From assembly GCA_037157565.1 (NCBI GenBank), contig JAZHRO010000013.1, forward strand, positions 75,757,501-75,821,500: a DNA stretch of 64,000 nt. Direction: 5' to 3'. The notes beneath the pieces were generated by a model. The model saw only the letters and a list, made by a program, of their open reading frames with translations. It did not search any database and had not been told where the DNA came from. Made by a program: the position numbers and the translations under genes. Within the stretch, counting starts at the first letter, position 1. Each line of letters begins with the position of its first letter. This stretch comes from Thalassia testudinum. Taxonomy: Eukaryota; Streptophyta; Magnoliopsida; Alismatales; Hydrocharitaceae. Below, piece by piece: positions 46,801 through 58,589 of the stretch.

Positions 46801-48350
46801 GCCAGGGTCAAGGCTCAGGCTGGTATAAACCCAACCCAACCCAAGACACGACCCATCTAGGGCCTGATTACATATTATACATATATTTATTCTATATATA
46901 CATAAATTAATATATTCAAACTTAAAAAAACAAAAAAACAAACAAAACTCTCTTCTCATTCACTAATAGCCCACCCATTCCTACGAGTGGCATACCCACT
47001 CCCAATCTCGCAAGTTCATAACACACCCATCAACCTGGTCAAGCTCATCGAGTATTTGATATGAATTAGAATTAAGTTGTATAAATTTTCTTAATCATTT
47101 TAAGGATTTTTATTTTATAAATTGCACATTTTATCTTTCTTTTTTAATAATAAATGGGTCTGACCTGATTAGGCCCTAGCACATGTACTTTGCACTAGGC
47201 CTCGGCATGGGCCAAGATTTTACAAATTAAACAAGCTAGGGCCTAGCCAATGGGGCTGCTTATTTAAATAGGCTTGGGTCGAGCCTAGGTTGGCCATGAA
47301 GGGTCGGGCCCATTGCACAACCCTACCTTGGAGGGATATATGTAGGCCCAAGAAGAGGGGCGAATTGGTTGTCAAATCACTAGATGAGGTAAATATTGCT
47401 CTGCTTATAAAATGAGTGGTAAGGTTCTTGGGAGGTGGTGATGGTCTCCTAGAAAAGGAGTTGTGGGATTCCTATGGCTCCATAGTTGATGTGGCTTTGG
47501 GATGTTCGAGATCTAGGAGATCATTAACTTTCTGGAGTTCAATTGCTCCTACCATTTAGCAAGCCCTTAGCTCTTCCCTCTTTGGTCCAAAGCTGGGAGA
47601 TAGGTCTTTCCTTTTTTGGAAGGTTGATTAGACAAGGGAAGGAGCTCTCTTTAAGTTGTTCCTGCAACTGTTTGGTTTGGTGAGCGACAAAGATGCTACA
47701 GTTTCAATCGAGGTCTCCAGTTTTGCAGCCGAGGTTATCAAAAGCCTCTTTGGTGGAGTTTCAACGTCTTGTTGGATTGCTGGAAAATGTGCAACCAATT
47801 TTAGATAGGTCAAAGGAATTTCTGTGTAGGAGAGATTTTCGATGAGGAAGGCCTACAAAAGGCAATTTGTCATGGATAATACACCTCCCAACCTTTGCTC
47901 CATCATTTGGAAGTTTCCTAGGTCACTGAAACTAAAGATCTTCGCTTGGCTATTAAGCAAGATGGGTTCAAGATTCAAATACAACTTGTTTCTACAGAGG
48001 AGTTGACGAGGACCTGAGTCACTTAGTTTTTGTCTATCATTTCTCTAGGCGATTGAAGGGAGGTGCACATTCGAGGGGCTGACTATTCCACATTTGAGGG
48101 CTTTTGGTATTCCTTTCGAAGTTCGACTCATGCCAACACAAGTGGCTAGGTTAAAGCTCTTGCTACTTTATAATGCATCTGGTTGCAGAGATATGCTATA
48201 ATTTTTAGGAAGGGGCGGGCTTGGGTTAATAACATTGTAAGGGAGGTTCCTTTTCTTTTTGAATTATGGCTCCATAATATGTAAGTCTATTCCTTTTCTT
48301 AATATATTTCATGGGATGATTACGGGTAATGTTCCCTTTTTCCTCTAAAA
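43865..48350 (+). mobile_element. Decayed L1-type LINE (LINE-A)
   Basis: Plus-strand order: an ORF1-like region (43865-45250, with RLVGPFILSATKLRKDHQP near 44525); an endonuclease start (VRVLTSNVRGQWDPMR then FIALQETH, about 45318-45430) and continuation (WAISNIYSP near 45630, WLVGG near 45725); the linker before RT (DTRFFHLPA near 46365); then a post-RT block (KKILPKLDVTHKRLF, about 46630, and WRDICRPKKRGELVVKSL, about 47330). The reverse transcriptase core itself is missing. The tail reaches an A-run at 48350. A hAT-like element splits it at 46704. Confidence 0.75.
46704..47324. mobile_element. hAT-like non-autonomous element, GGGTTGGGCTTGGG-rich (about 620 bp)
   Basis: The left end TTGGGTTGAGCATCGG and the reverse complement of the right end, TAGGGTTGTGCAATGGG, are inverted repeats of hAT type. 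The interior ends are rich in CCCAACCC/GGGTTGGG, as in the 8293 element. LINE-A sequence continues on both sides (PNHK and WRDICRPK). No clean 8-bp duplication was found. Confidence 0.62.
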
Positions 48351-48704
48351 AAAGTTAATTAATGCAAAATTGAAGAGCATTATCGGAACAAATTATTTTT
48401 TATCTTTAGAATGGAACTTATTCTTTATTTTCAAAATGAAGTTTTAGATAAATACACCAACATCAGACTTAGACTTCATAAGAAATACCCAACAAAGACA
48501 AGAAAACCCATCAACCACTACGAAATAAAGCCAATGCCCCTAATGATTAAGTACACAACTCAAACCCCATATATCCATATGCAATAACTCAAACAAATAC
48601 TCTAATCCCCGACTCCTACTAGGTGGATATGTATTTTAATGGTGCTTTCCCGATTGGTAGGTTTCACAGCCAATCTTACCATAGGGAGAAAGCTAAGGAA
48701 TAGA
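48351..48704 (-). mobile_element. Copia integrase N-terminal fragment
   Basis: The minus strand reads FELLHMDIWGLS and later VVVDGFSCLCWVFLMKSKSD, matching the Copia integrase start (HxDxxGP...FVDDFSR..WVYFLKxKS). No neighbouring Copia domain is present. It is probably a scrap trapped between two LINEs. Confidence 0.65.
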
Positions 48705-49830
48705 ATTTTTTTTGAAAAAGGAAAGGGTAGTTATCCAGAGTGATAACTACCCAAATATATAAATTATAGAATCAACAGCCACCGCCAATACAACTAGCAG
48801 ACCCCAAGGTCCCCCACTCACAAGGATCCACACCAAAGATTAAACAAGGAAATAACAGACTCAACAAAATTCTCCACATAAGGTCTCTGGCCCCTGAAGA
48901 CCACAACATTCATGCCCAACCAAATGCCCTATAACACTGCCAACGGTCTGGCCCTCTCCTTCTTTGTACGGAAGACGATCCGTCCAACATCACCTCCTCC
49001 GCTTCTGAAGCTGTGCCAAAAATCTTCAAAAGATCGACACTCCCACCACCCCGCTCCCACCCGGCCCCATACCTACACCACAAACGGGCAAGTGAAAAAA
49101 AGGTGGTCTATCTCCTCCCCCCCTCCACACAAAGGGCAGACCTTACTCTCCCCAGGAGCCCATTTTGCCCACCAAACCTTGGTCACAAGCCTTCTCCTCC
49201 TAAGTAGCCAAACAAAAATCTTGACCTTTAAAGGACACGCGACCTTCCAAATTTGTCTGCAGTCCCTCACCAGATCAAGCTCAACCACAAGATTTTCAGT
49301 GGACAATCTCCTGTAGGCAGCCCCTACCGAGAACTCACCTTCATCCCAACCAAACATATCCGTACCAGAAGCCGGTTGCAGCCCTTCTAACTCTTCAAGC
49401 ATAACCTGAAAATCATGAGTTCTCGCATCTGAAAGGTTTCCTACAAAGCGCAGACACCACCCACCTTCCCACACCTCAGCCACAGATGCCTCTTTATTCT
49501 GGGACAAAGCAAACAACCTCTGAAATCTTCTAGCAAGCACACCTTGTCCCGTCCAATCATCCAGCCAAAATCTAAAAATCTCCCACGTTCCTACCACAAG
49601 AACAAAACAATTCCGCACCCTAGGAGCCACCATCGACAGACCTTTCAAAAAATGAGAAGCATCCCTCGACGGAGATATCAGGAGATCCCACCACACCAGG
49701 CCACCATAAGCTGTCCCAAACACCTTGCCCACCAAATTCTCCCTACATTCCAAGAGGCTTCCCACCCATTTCACCAACAGGCTATCGTTACCCTAGAATG
49801 TCAAAGCTTGGACAATGAAAGATAACCCAG
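48705..49830 (-). mobile_element. 5'-truncated L1-type LINE (LINE-C), 234-codon open frame
   Basis: The minus-strand frame 49777-49073 is open for 234 codons. It contains GTWEIFRFWLDDWTGQG, WDEGEFSVGAAYRRL, CPLKVKIFVWLLRRRR and a CPLCGGGEEIDHLFFTCPF zinc-binding block (zf-RVT), the C-terminal part of plant L1 ORF2. RT proper is missing. The 3' end carries an A-run (TTTTTTTT on the plus strand at about 48709). It is the least decayed LINE piece in the window. Confidence 0.88.
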
Positions 49831-50246
49831 ACAAAGGTGCCCCTGGACACTTAAAGTGTAGTGGTAGGGATAAAGACACAAGCAGTTTGAGATTGAAGCA
49901 ACCGGTACACACTCCCCTTTTCCATGGCTACCACAAATTGCCTTTCCTATCAGAATACCTTGAAAAATGCAAGACCTGGGTCAAATATCACCTAATAGTT
50001 CAACTCATTTGTAATTCTACTAACATATAATAAGTTTGGGTTAAAGTTTTTGCCACCTTGTGGTGCGTCTAGTTGCAGCGTAATGCTACCATCTTCAAAG
50101 GGGAAGAGCCATGGGTTGAGAATTTAATTAGGGATGGAAATTTTCTTTCTGATCTATAATCAATAAGTCCATTCCTTTTGATAATGCAATTTTCCCAATG
50201 ATTACCGACCTCTGGTAATCTTCCTTTCTTTTAAACAAAAAAGGCT
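49831..50246 (+). mobile_element. 3' end of another LINE (LINE-D)
   Basis: Plus-strand RNATIFKGEEPWVENLIRDG near 50070-50130 matches the extreme C-terminus and tail of LINE-A (W.ERN...F) and ends in an A-rich tail near 50240. It faces LINE-C head to head. Confidence 0.6.
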
Positions 50247-50569
50247 AATAGAAAAATATGGAACAAGCAACATTTTCATCAACTGCATATTTGGAGTGGA
50301 AAGAAACTTCTTTTGACCAGTGATTAGCAACTAACACCCATTGGCAATGGGAACTACTTGACCTTGTGGAACAGGCCAAAGTCTAGAATCATTGCCAATT
50401 GCCACATAAGTGATGGAATGCTACTTTTTTTTTGAAAAGAGTGATGGGATGCCCCTAATCTATGAGCCAATCCAAATCACACACAACATTAGTTTGGAGC
50501 AAAAGTGCAAATGATATACTTAAGGAAGAAGCAAAAGGCAATAGTGTTAACAGGTGCAAGGACATCTGG
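50247..50569. other. No gene recognised
   Basis: AT-rich gap; possibly the end of the Copia fragment that follows. Confidence 0.3.
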
Positions 50570-51260
50570 AACAAAAGAAATGGCGATATCAAGCACTACA
50601 GAAGCTCATTATAATCTATCTTGCTCACAACAAAAGTGTATCCAGTGGATTCAGTAGGGACTATTGCCTTGTTGGCTAATGGAGGCTATCCATGCTTCAT
50701 CCAATATGTATCCTTTATGTGGTCAGACTTGCTATAATATGTGCAAGTAGGACATCCTCTGCCTTGGGAGCTACATCCCCTACCACATCCTCTCATGTAT
50801 GGTAATCCTCATCCTCGACAATAACTAGCCACCATAGCTGAAGTCTCCAAGTCAAGTGCATCTATGACTTTGGTATTGCAATTTAGCTCATCCTACCTAC
50901 TATAAGCCTCCTCCAAGTTTAGGAGCACTAACATAGTTAACTTCCAAGTTCATGTTGTCATACACTCCAAGTCTGATGCAGCAAGGAACTATAGAATTGA
51001 CACTTCCTTCCAATAGGCCTTCTTGATACACATAGGTGCACATTGCCCAACAGGCATTATACTTCTGAAAAATGCCTCAAGGACAAAAAAATACTGCAAT
51101 ATTGACCTACCCTCCTATTTTAGATGCCATTTCGTTGTAAATCTAGGTAGGTACCCCTCAAACTATCTTGCATCTCCTTTGTTGTTTTGTAACATATGAT
51201 CTCATCCCCAATTTTAAGGATGACAAAGTTCTTAATCCATGCACAAACACGAGTATGCTA
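50570..51260 (-). mobile_element. Copia gag fragment
   Basis: The minus strand encodes WIKNFVILKIGDEIICYKTT, then EMQDSLRGTYLDLQ (about 51240-51130), the Copia gag UBN2 pattern (W...S....I......A...W..L...Y), and further on a degraded zinc knuckle CTYYSKSDHIKDTYW near 50730. No pol follows. Confidence 0.68.
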
Positions 51261-54047
51261 GTGGCCTGGCAGTCAGCAGCTCTGATTGTTGAGGAAGTTA
51301 GAAGAGGGGCTTACTCTAATGGTGGTGGGAAAAAGGAGACTTGATGGTTGGTCAACAGTGCTTGCTTGTATGTACAACCCTCACTCGAATGTTGACTACC
51401 TGGTGCTTTGGCAGGAGCTATCTGGTGTTGCTGAAGGTATCCCTAACATCTCCCAAATAATTGGGGATTATTTCAACACAATACTTACAGCAGATGAGAG
51501 TTAAATGACTCATAGAGGTTTGTCGTGCTAGTGCACCAAATTCTGTTGATTTTCACTAATTGTCTGGCGCTCTCTGCTACAACCTGTCGCTTCACCTGGA
51601 GAGGTACAGCTTCCCATGAGCAAGTCGAAGTTGGATGCATTCCTGTCAAATATTGAGCTTTCTTGGGCCTCCCCACTGGCTGATGTTTCCATCTCAGAAC
51701 AACCTTTTTTCAGATCACACTCCTTTCGTTTGGTGGTCCAACAAGGAGTGCAGCCTCAACTTAAATTTGAGAAATTCTAGCTTACAGAAAAAGGGTTCAG
51801 AATTCTTTTGGAGAAGTGATCTATGAACCCAGACAGGTCTTCACTCAACCTTTTGAGCTTAAGTCTAAGTTGAATGAGTATGAGAAGGAAGTTAATGCAC
51901 GAAGGGGGGCTAGAAAAAGTGAAGCTAGTGCAGAAATAGCTTGTTTGGATGATGAAAATTACATTGACATGCCTTTCGAACAAGAGCGAAGGAGGTCTAG
52001 CTCAGATATTGTCCATATTGAAGACCAGAAGGTCGAGGTAGAATAGAGGCACAGGTCGCAGCAAACCCAGCTCAAGAAGGGCGATACAATATTCTTTCAC
52101 TAGTTTGCCGATTGTAGATTGCAGAGAGAAGATTGACTAGCTGCAGGTTCATGAGGAGTTTAACAGATTGGTGAAGCTTACTGTTTGCATTTCAGGGCTT
52201 TTACAAGGAGATGTCCCTGTGGTCTGTGGCAACAGGATAAAACTAGCCTAGCTTATCTCAGTCCACAGCAGGGCCAATCCTTGTTTTTGGTTGGTTCAAA
52301 GGATAAAGCTGGGAAGGTGATTTCAGGTTTGAATGCTAAAGGCTCATCAGGCCCAGACACGCTTTTGATTTTGTTTTTCAAAGAGTTTTGGCCTCACATG
52401 AAGCATGATACTGTGGCAGTTGTACAGGAATTCATGGAAGAAAATAGGGGATTCAAAAAACTCAACCAATTCACCCCTTTTCTCCTCCTAAAGAAGGATG
52501 GCCAGGAGCAAGTGGAGGACTTCAAACCTATTTCCCTCAGAATGTATCTATTTAATTGTCGCATAAGTCTTGGTGAATGGATTGAGAAAAGTTTGGGGGC
52601 CTTGTTAGCCCAGTCCACACAACATCTATCTCTGACAGGTTCATTTTAGATGGATTGTGGCCTCCCGGAGAAGGGGTGGGGGTGTTGTTGTCCGATAGGG
52701 ATGTGTGTTCTCAGCACTTTTGGCTGCATTCACCAGAGGAAAAAACTAGGATACTATGGCCCAGCTTCTACATGCCAATGATAATATTTTCATCACAGAA
52801 GGCTCAATCTCTGAGGCAAGGCATTTGGTATGATTGCTTAAATTTTTTGGTGATCCACCAGGGCTTGAAATTAATTTTGCAAAGTCCACTTTCATGCCCC
52901 TTGAAATGGATGAAGATGCCCTTAAAGTAGGATAGATCCTAAATACAGGCTGGGGCTCATTTCAACTGTCATATCTTTCGTGTTGCCTTTCTCAGACAAG
53001 CCCATTTCTACTCAGAACTGGAGAACTTTTATTGAGAGAATAGAGGTGAAGTAGACTAGCTGGCTGTTAGAATTCTCTCCAAGAAAGGCAGGCTGGTTCT
53101 CCTAAAATCGGTGCTTGCATCCATTCCAATCTACTGTGTCCATTTCCATGATGCCTGCAGAGTTTGTGAAAAGACTGGGTGGATTGATGAGAATTTTATT
53201 CTGGAAAAATTTTGGAAATTCAAGGAGGGTGTCCTCGGTTGCTTGGAGTAAGGTGTACACCTTTTCCCGAAGGTGGTTTCATCATTTTGGAAATTCAATT
53301 ATTAAATGAAACTTTCCTATGAAAATGAGTGGCTTGTTCGATGGGGGGAAAAATGAAACTCTTAGAAGATGTATTGCTGATAGAGGATCCTCTTTTTTGC
53401 TGGAAGTGTGGCAGGGTTCTGTCAGAAATTGGCACCGTACATGATCCCCATTTTTTGTTCAGGAGGACTCTTTCAGTTTTGCAAAGATGGTTGGACATGC
53501 CAAAATTGCCTTGCAAATAGATTTCCTTGCTTATTTGCACTGGCAGCAGATAAAGACACCATGGTGGAGGCCTGTTGGTGGGATGGCTCATGGGCTCCTA
53601 CTTTTATTGCCCCTATTTCTAAAACGAGATCGCTGGAATTCATTAATCTCCTCCAGCTTTTGAATGACCTCCAACCTGCTGGTGGTGTAAATCAAAGTTT
53701 GGCATATCCCCGATATATCGATATCGATGGATATCTCCATATCGATATCACATGCCATCTCCTTTTTTCATGATTACCGATATCGCCAATGTATCGGTGA
53801 TATATCATCGATATCGAAGGATTGAAGTAGAATTTTTCCGTTAAATTAGTGATATGTGACCGATATGGGAGATATGTCGATCACATATCTTTATCTACTT
53901 GTGCAACTCACATGGACACACATTCTTTCCATTTCTTTTCTTCCCTACCATGTGCAACTCACATTTACACATGATTTGTCAACAGATTAAATTATAAAAA
54001 GTCATAAAATATTAATCAATAATTCATCACCTTCAAGTGAAACACAA

Positions 54048-54084
<37 letters not shown>

Positions 54085-54093
54085 ATGATGATG
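54048..54093 (+). repeat. (GAT)n microsatellite encoding poly-Asp
   Basis: About 11 GAT units, then GGA GAT GAT GAT. In frame this would be an acidic tail of the hAT transposase remnant. Confidence 0.95.
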
Positions 54094-54239
54094 CACAGAT
54101 GCAATGATAGTTGACGAGCCACAAGCAGAAACTAGTGATGGAGGAGATGAGGGATATCATCATCAAGGTCCTAGTAGAGACTAGAAAAGATGCCTAACAT
54201 GAATACACGCAGAGATATACAAATATACATGAAGACCCC

Positions 54240-54422
54240 ATGCCAAGTCCACCTTATGACTATGACACAGGAACATGGTATGGATATGCCTCAGGACATT
54301 CTACGATGTCTATCGATGACTTAAGTTCATCGGTGAGATCCCTTAATCTAGCGGCGGAATCAATCTTTAGAGGTGGCCTAGGATCATCATCATCAAGTTA
54401 CTATGGTAGCTACGGATCTTAA
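54240..54422 (+). pseudogene. hAT transposase C-terminal tail remnant
   Basis: A 60-codon open frame rich in Tyr, Ser and Gly (DYDTGTWYGYASG, SSSSSYYGSYGS). It follows the poly-Asp tract after several stops. The catalytic DDE and dimerisation parts are not recognisable upstream within copy C. The link to hAT transposase rests on its position within a hAT element and on the acidic/YG-rich tail style; there is no catalytic motif. Confidence 0.45.
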
Positions 54423-55782
54423 TATACCAACCCCAAGATGATGCACAAAGTTCATTTAATTACTTCCCCAGCTACACCAACTCTCCATCTTATTATGGCT
54501 CCTCCTGTGGGTATGATGGTCACCACGAAAGTGATAATACCCAAAGTGATACTGCATCTGCAAGTTATGGCTATTGGATATTCCCTAAGTACTTTGCATT
54601 TCAAGGTCCTCAACCATTTTCGTATCTTCCCACTTTACTGCACCACATCCTTGGTCACCATGAAATTCATCGATGAGACAACGTGAAACTTGTGAATTGT
54701 CAGGTTCTACATTGAAACAAAGTAGTTCTATCAGGTCCACAGATTCAAGAAGATATCAAGATGAATCTACTTAAGATAGATCTAGAACTAAAAGCAAATG
54801 CAGCTTATTCGACAGCCATAGTCAATATCCACGTCTTAGAATACTTCTGTATTGCAGTGATGAAGACCATCAACGATACATCAATGAATAGAATATTGGA
54901 TACAGCTACATGACGTGAGTCATACTGTGAATATGTTAAAATGCTACGAATAGAGGAAGATAATCAGAAGAGAGGTATGAAGCCAGGTTGAAGCTCAACC
55001 TGGTATTGATTTGGTAGCATTGGTCAATGCTTCCGTGCTTGGTGTGGTCAACTCATACTCTAACACTATTGATATTTCATTTCTTCTAGTGAGTAGCATT
55101 ACTATGAACATTTTTCAATTATTAGCATATTATATACACTTTATTTTCAATATATGACTTTATCGATATGCGACTAGTGCATTTCTATTATGTTTTCATT
55201 CAAAATCTATGATTTCGTCTTCTAGGTATTTCTACATAATGTACTAGTTATTAAAATATTAATTTTCATCAAATTTATGACATTTTAAGATATTTTGGAC
55301 CTTTTTTAGCAATTTCCTCAAAATTCACCAATATCAGTGATATATCAACAATATATCCCTGATATATCTCTTTTTCAACTTATCGATACGACATCGATAT
55401 CAATATTTAAAACCTTGGTGCAGATCATTTGGAATGGGATGAAGGGGAATTCTCAGTGACAAATGCTTACAAAAAATTGAGGTGTGCAGCCTCATAATGA
55501 CGAAAGATCCATCCGAGACTACCATTTGGTTTGGTGTGCTTTTTACCCTCTAAAAATCAAGGTTCTCTTTTTGAAAATACTAGTCCAAAAATCAAGGTTC
55601 TTGGATGGTTCAAAGGGAAAGTGTTCACAAAAAGGTATACCATTATAGATGGGCCACTGACGATGAGAGGATTTTAGGTAGCACTTAGTTTTTGGATGAG
55701 TTTTTCCAAGGCAGATACGAGATATTTCAAATACTCATTGGGTGGATTCCTCACTGTTTGAGATACTCTGGGAGTCTTTTCA

Positions 55783-56713
55783 CAGTGATCTAAATTTCAA
55801 CGGCATACCAACGGCATATCGTCGATATGGGTAGTTTTGGGATAAGGCCATATCGACATGAACATAATGTCAAAACAGAGGGATTTCGACAAAATTTCAT
55901 CGAAATGGTCAACATTGGTGAAATGCACTCGACATTTTGATAGTTACTCTTGTTCCTCCCATTCTTCGTTATTGTTGTTGCTGCTATGTTCTAAACCCCA
56001 TGTTGTACCTACCTCAAAAGAGTACTAAATCTTCAACTCATGCTTAATTAATGTCAACAACTCTAATGATTGGTGGAGGAACTAAGTGTCATAGTCATCC
56101 TCTCCCCCCCCTACCCTCTACCTATCTGAATGCCTCATCCTAATTTTACCTTCTCAAGAGAAGGATTTTCGTTGACATGAGACAACTAAAATTGTTGCTC
56201 TATTCTTCTCTTAAGATTTGATTCCATTCCACATCTATCCCTAATTATAGAGTAGATCTACACACTAAAGTGTAGATTTACTATTATTACAAACATATAA
56301 ATCTAATCACAATTTAGAATTGAGAAAACTTTTGTTTAATTCCTAAAAATAAAATCCTAAGTTTGAATTAGCATTAGCATTTTTCTCCTTGTAATCCTTA
56401 ATTTTAGAAATAATAATTCATTCAAATAAAAAGTCTAAGGTGGAATTTAGAGCTTAACTGAAAATATTTATCCTTTTAAATAGTTATTCTTAAAATTCTA
56501 ATCATTTTCACTACTACCATTTTTGTCGACATGCATCGGTGTGTCTCTCGCATGCCCTCAGCATCCTCCGAAATGAACTATTTTTGAGACATTGGAATCA
56601 TCAAAATCTAACATCGAAACACGGATATTTTGACGACGTGCCCTCAACGTGTCAGCGAAATGTGCATTTGGAAATTTATCACAACGGCATCGAAATCGAC
56701 ATTTTGAACCTTG
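55783..56713. mobile_element. hAT element, CGGCATGC family (copy D, 931 bp)
   Basis: The left end CAGTGATCTAAATTTCAACGG matches the (reverse-complemented) right end of copy E. The right end, reverse complement CAAGGTTCAAAATGTCG, matches copy A. LINE-B continues on both sides. The flanks TCTTTTCA and CTTTCTCT do not match well, so the duplication has decayed or one end is off by a base or two. Confidence 0.72.
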
Positions 56714-57149
56714 CTTTCTCTATGAACAGTGTCATCCAAGCCCTACTATATTCAATCAAAGGTCAAGAATGCCAAGGTGCTAGCTATTTTATCATATGTT
56801 TGGCTTGAAAGAAATGGTGTCCTGTTTAGGTGTTCAACATGTTGTGGATAATGTCTTGCATTGTATTTTCAACTTGGTTCTTGGTGGGGAAACTTGTCTT
56901 TACAATGACCCATTGATGTAATACATGCAAATTTATTGATGATATAGGGGGCTGTTGCCTTTTAACCAGCCTCCCTTTTACCTTTCAAAAGAAATAATTG
57001 GTTTTTGGAAGTGGAAGACTCCACAACCATCTTCACTTTTAGACAAAAGAAATTCAATGAAAAGAAATGAGCTAATCACAAAAGTGAAAAATGACTTTTG
57101 ATTTCATTCCATGAAAATCTACCAAAACTTGAAGGAACAATTAACTTAC

Positions 57150-57329
57150 ACTCAAAAGATCAAAAATGGTCTCTGCATGCTCATCTCCACTACTTTGCCT
57201 CAAGAAAAATATTTCTAAAAAGCATTGCACATGCTCTGAAGTAAATATTGAATGCGAGCATTTCAAAGAGAGGATACGTAAGTATTCAAAGTCGGGATGC
57301 TTGTCTCCAATCCTCTGCAGGAATGAATC
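57150..57329 (-). CDS. PDS5: PDS5-like gene, exon a2
   Basis: A 180-bp exon, 60 codons, phase 0 at both ends. Acceptor CTTGTATTATAG before GATTCATTCCTG; donor TTTTGAGT before GTAAGTTAA. The peptide [20 protein letters not shown], then [19 protein letters not shown], matches PDS5 (DTFLKMIGDKHPQFEFLQLLS.KC...IFSSEHV.CIL). A second possible acceptor 15 bp downstream (CTGCAG) would drop DSFLQ, which the family conserves, so the upstream site was chosen. Its donor opens the 43.8-kb intron. Confidence 0.92.
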
Positions 57330-57574
57330 CTATAATACAAGAAAAAATAGCAAACATAATAAGTCTCCAGCTCTAAGTGATAAAACGACTCAAATTTCTC
57401 ATAAAAAGAAAAAAAACACAAAATTGTTGTGGAGAAAGTCAGGCACATAATACAGATAAAGCTTGAACAAAAAGTGGCCACACAAGATACATTAAAATTT
57501 AAGACAAACATGGCAAATGAGAACGAAAATCAAACATTAAAGAAAGCTGATCCAACCCAATAGAATAAAAGGAT

Positions 57575-58260
57575 GCAGCCATTATGATTCTAAGATACTT
57601 GAAATCATTGCCAGGAAAGGCTTCTGCATTTAAAGGGGCATCCTCAGACAGTTAACATACTGTGATGAAGCCTACAGATGAAGTCCGAAGGACAGGAATC
57701 TACTATCTACATGTATATAGCAGAGAATCTAGTTACATAGAGAAGAAAGAAGGGCTGTTGTCTCCAGTTCAAGGGCAAATTTGGAGTATCATGACATGGC
57801 ATAGATGGTTGCCGAGCTTATGTGGATACAGTCACTCCTTACTGAGTGAACTTCACCTACCAATTACATCCTCCATGGAAATGCAATGTGACAACAGGGC
57901 CAACAATCTAGTACTCGGGTATGATCAAATATGTTGAAGTGGATTCTTGCCACATTAGATCTGATCCAAGGAACAAGCTGCTGATCTTCACTAGGGTGCT
58001 TCCACACAGCCTTTTTGACAATAGTTGTTCCAAGCCAAGCATGATTGACATCTATACTCTAACTTGAGAGAGAGAGAGAGAGTCAAGCCTTACTTTTATT
58101 TGTTATTTGTCTTTCTTATATTCTACTTCTATCTCAAGGGTACCTAAGTAGGTTCCACCTTAATCTCTGTGTATTGATAGATATGGATTCATCATTCGTT
58201 AGAAATCAATCAACTATATTCTTCCAACTACTTTGAAAGGAGAGGATGTTTCTCAATTTT
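57575..58260 (+). mobile_element. Copia RNase H fragment with 3' LTR start, antisense in a PDS5 intron
   Basis: MILRYLKSLPGKASAF at 57584 matches the Copia ILRYLK..PGKGL block. HRWLPSLCGYSHSLLSELHLP and MQCDNRANNL follow near 57805-57905, then RNKLLIFTRVL near 57975. AACTTGAGAGAGAGAGAGAG (58061) is the polypurine tract, and LTR sequence follows. Several stops. Confidence 0.7.
58066..58082 (+). repeat. (GA)n polypurine tract
   Basis: Eight GA units, probably expanded from the polypurine tract of the Copia fragment around it. Confidence 0.9.
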
Positions 58261-58589
58261 CATCGAATTCTAATTCACTTGGTTAAAGCAAAGAGTTGGC
58301 TAAAAAACGTATTAAGATGAAGTGTGAAGAACATCCAATGCATTTAATTACCACTAAGTACAAACATGACAATTTTTCTTGGTCAAGAAGAATTCCTCTC
58401 TCCTCAGCCTTTCCTTTCTTTCCATGGGCCCAAAGCCCCAGTTGAAACTAGGAGGGGGAAGGATAGAGACAAAACAGAAAGCTTCAAACTATAATCATAA
58501 AAAAGGCAACCCACTAATACCTGATTAAGCAAAGCAAAAAAAAACATAACACTGTTGAATATGATAAAATTAGGAATTGACTAACTCAC

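Larger units (their letters stand above)
53693..55417 (+). mobile_element. hAT element, ATATCGATATCG family (copy C, 1.7 kb) with transposase remnant
   Basis: Starts CAAAGTTTGG and ends AAACCTTG (reverse complement CAAGGTTTTAAATATTG). The flanks GTGTAAAT (53685-53692) and GTGCAGAT (55418-55425) match at 6 of 8 positions. The right end matches the left end of copy B over about 40 bases. The interior holds a degraded C-terminal coding tail: an Asp run (54048-54093), then PPYDYDTGTWYGYASG and DLSSSVRSLNLAAE (54246-54360), which I associate with plant hAT-type transposases. It lies in LINE-B. Confidence 0.8.
51261..56990 (+). mobile_element. Decayed L1-type LINE (LINE-B), interrupted by two hAT elements
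   Basis: An endonuclease remnant (MYNPHSNVDYLVLWQELSG and IIGDYFNTIL, 51370-51490) is followed by RT with LNAKGSSGPD and FFKEFWPHMKHDTV (52330-52410), KKDGQEQVEDFKPISL (52492-52540) and a decayed FADD-like AN-DNIFITEGS (about 52785). After RT come KRLGGLMRILFWKN (53170-53215), then LLQLLNDLQPAGG (53650-53685). The hAT copy C intervenes, then HLEWDEGEFSVTNAYKKL (55425-55480). The hAT copy D intervenes again, then VWLERNGVLFR (56795-56830) and an A-rich tail. Compare LINE-C, where LQPASGTD runs directly into GWDEGEFSV. Confidence 0.85.
13354..57149 (-). other. PDS5: Giant intron of the PDS5-like gene (43.8 kb)
   Basis: The donor is ...TTTTGAGT then GTAAGT at 57149 and the acceptor is ...CTGTTTAG at 13354. 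Both adjoining exons are phase 0 and join to give a continuous match to PDS5 (…FDLLS joined to IVVCIFPSLLRG…). Everything recognised inside is mobile element or simple repeat. That the intron is spliced as one piece is inference. The alternatives are a gene broken by rearrangement or trans-assembled paralogous pieces. Confidence 0.7.

Noticed and set aside
57299..57314. Alternative acceptor CTGCAG for PDS5 exon a2
   Set aside because: It would remove DSFLQ, for which PDS5 homologues have DTFLK. The upstream ATTATAG acceptor restores it.
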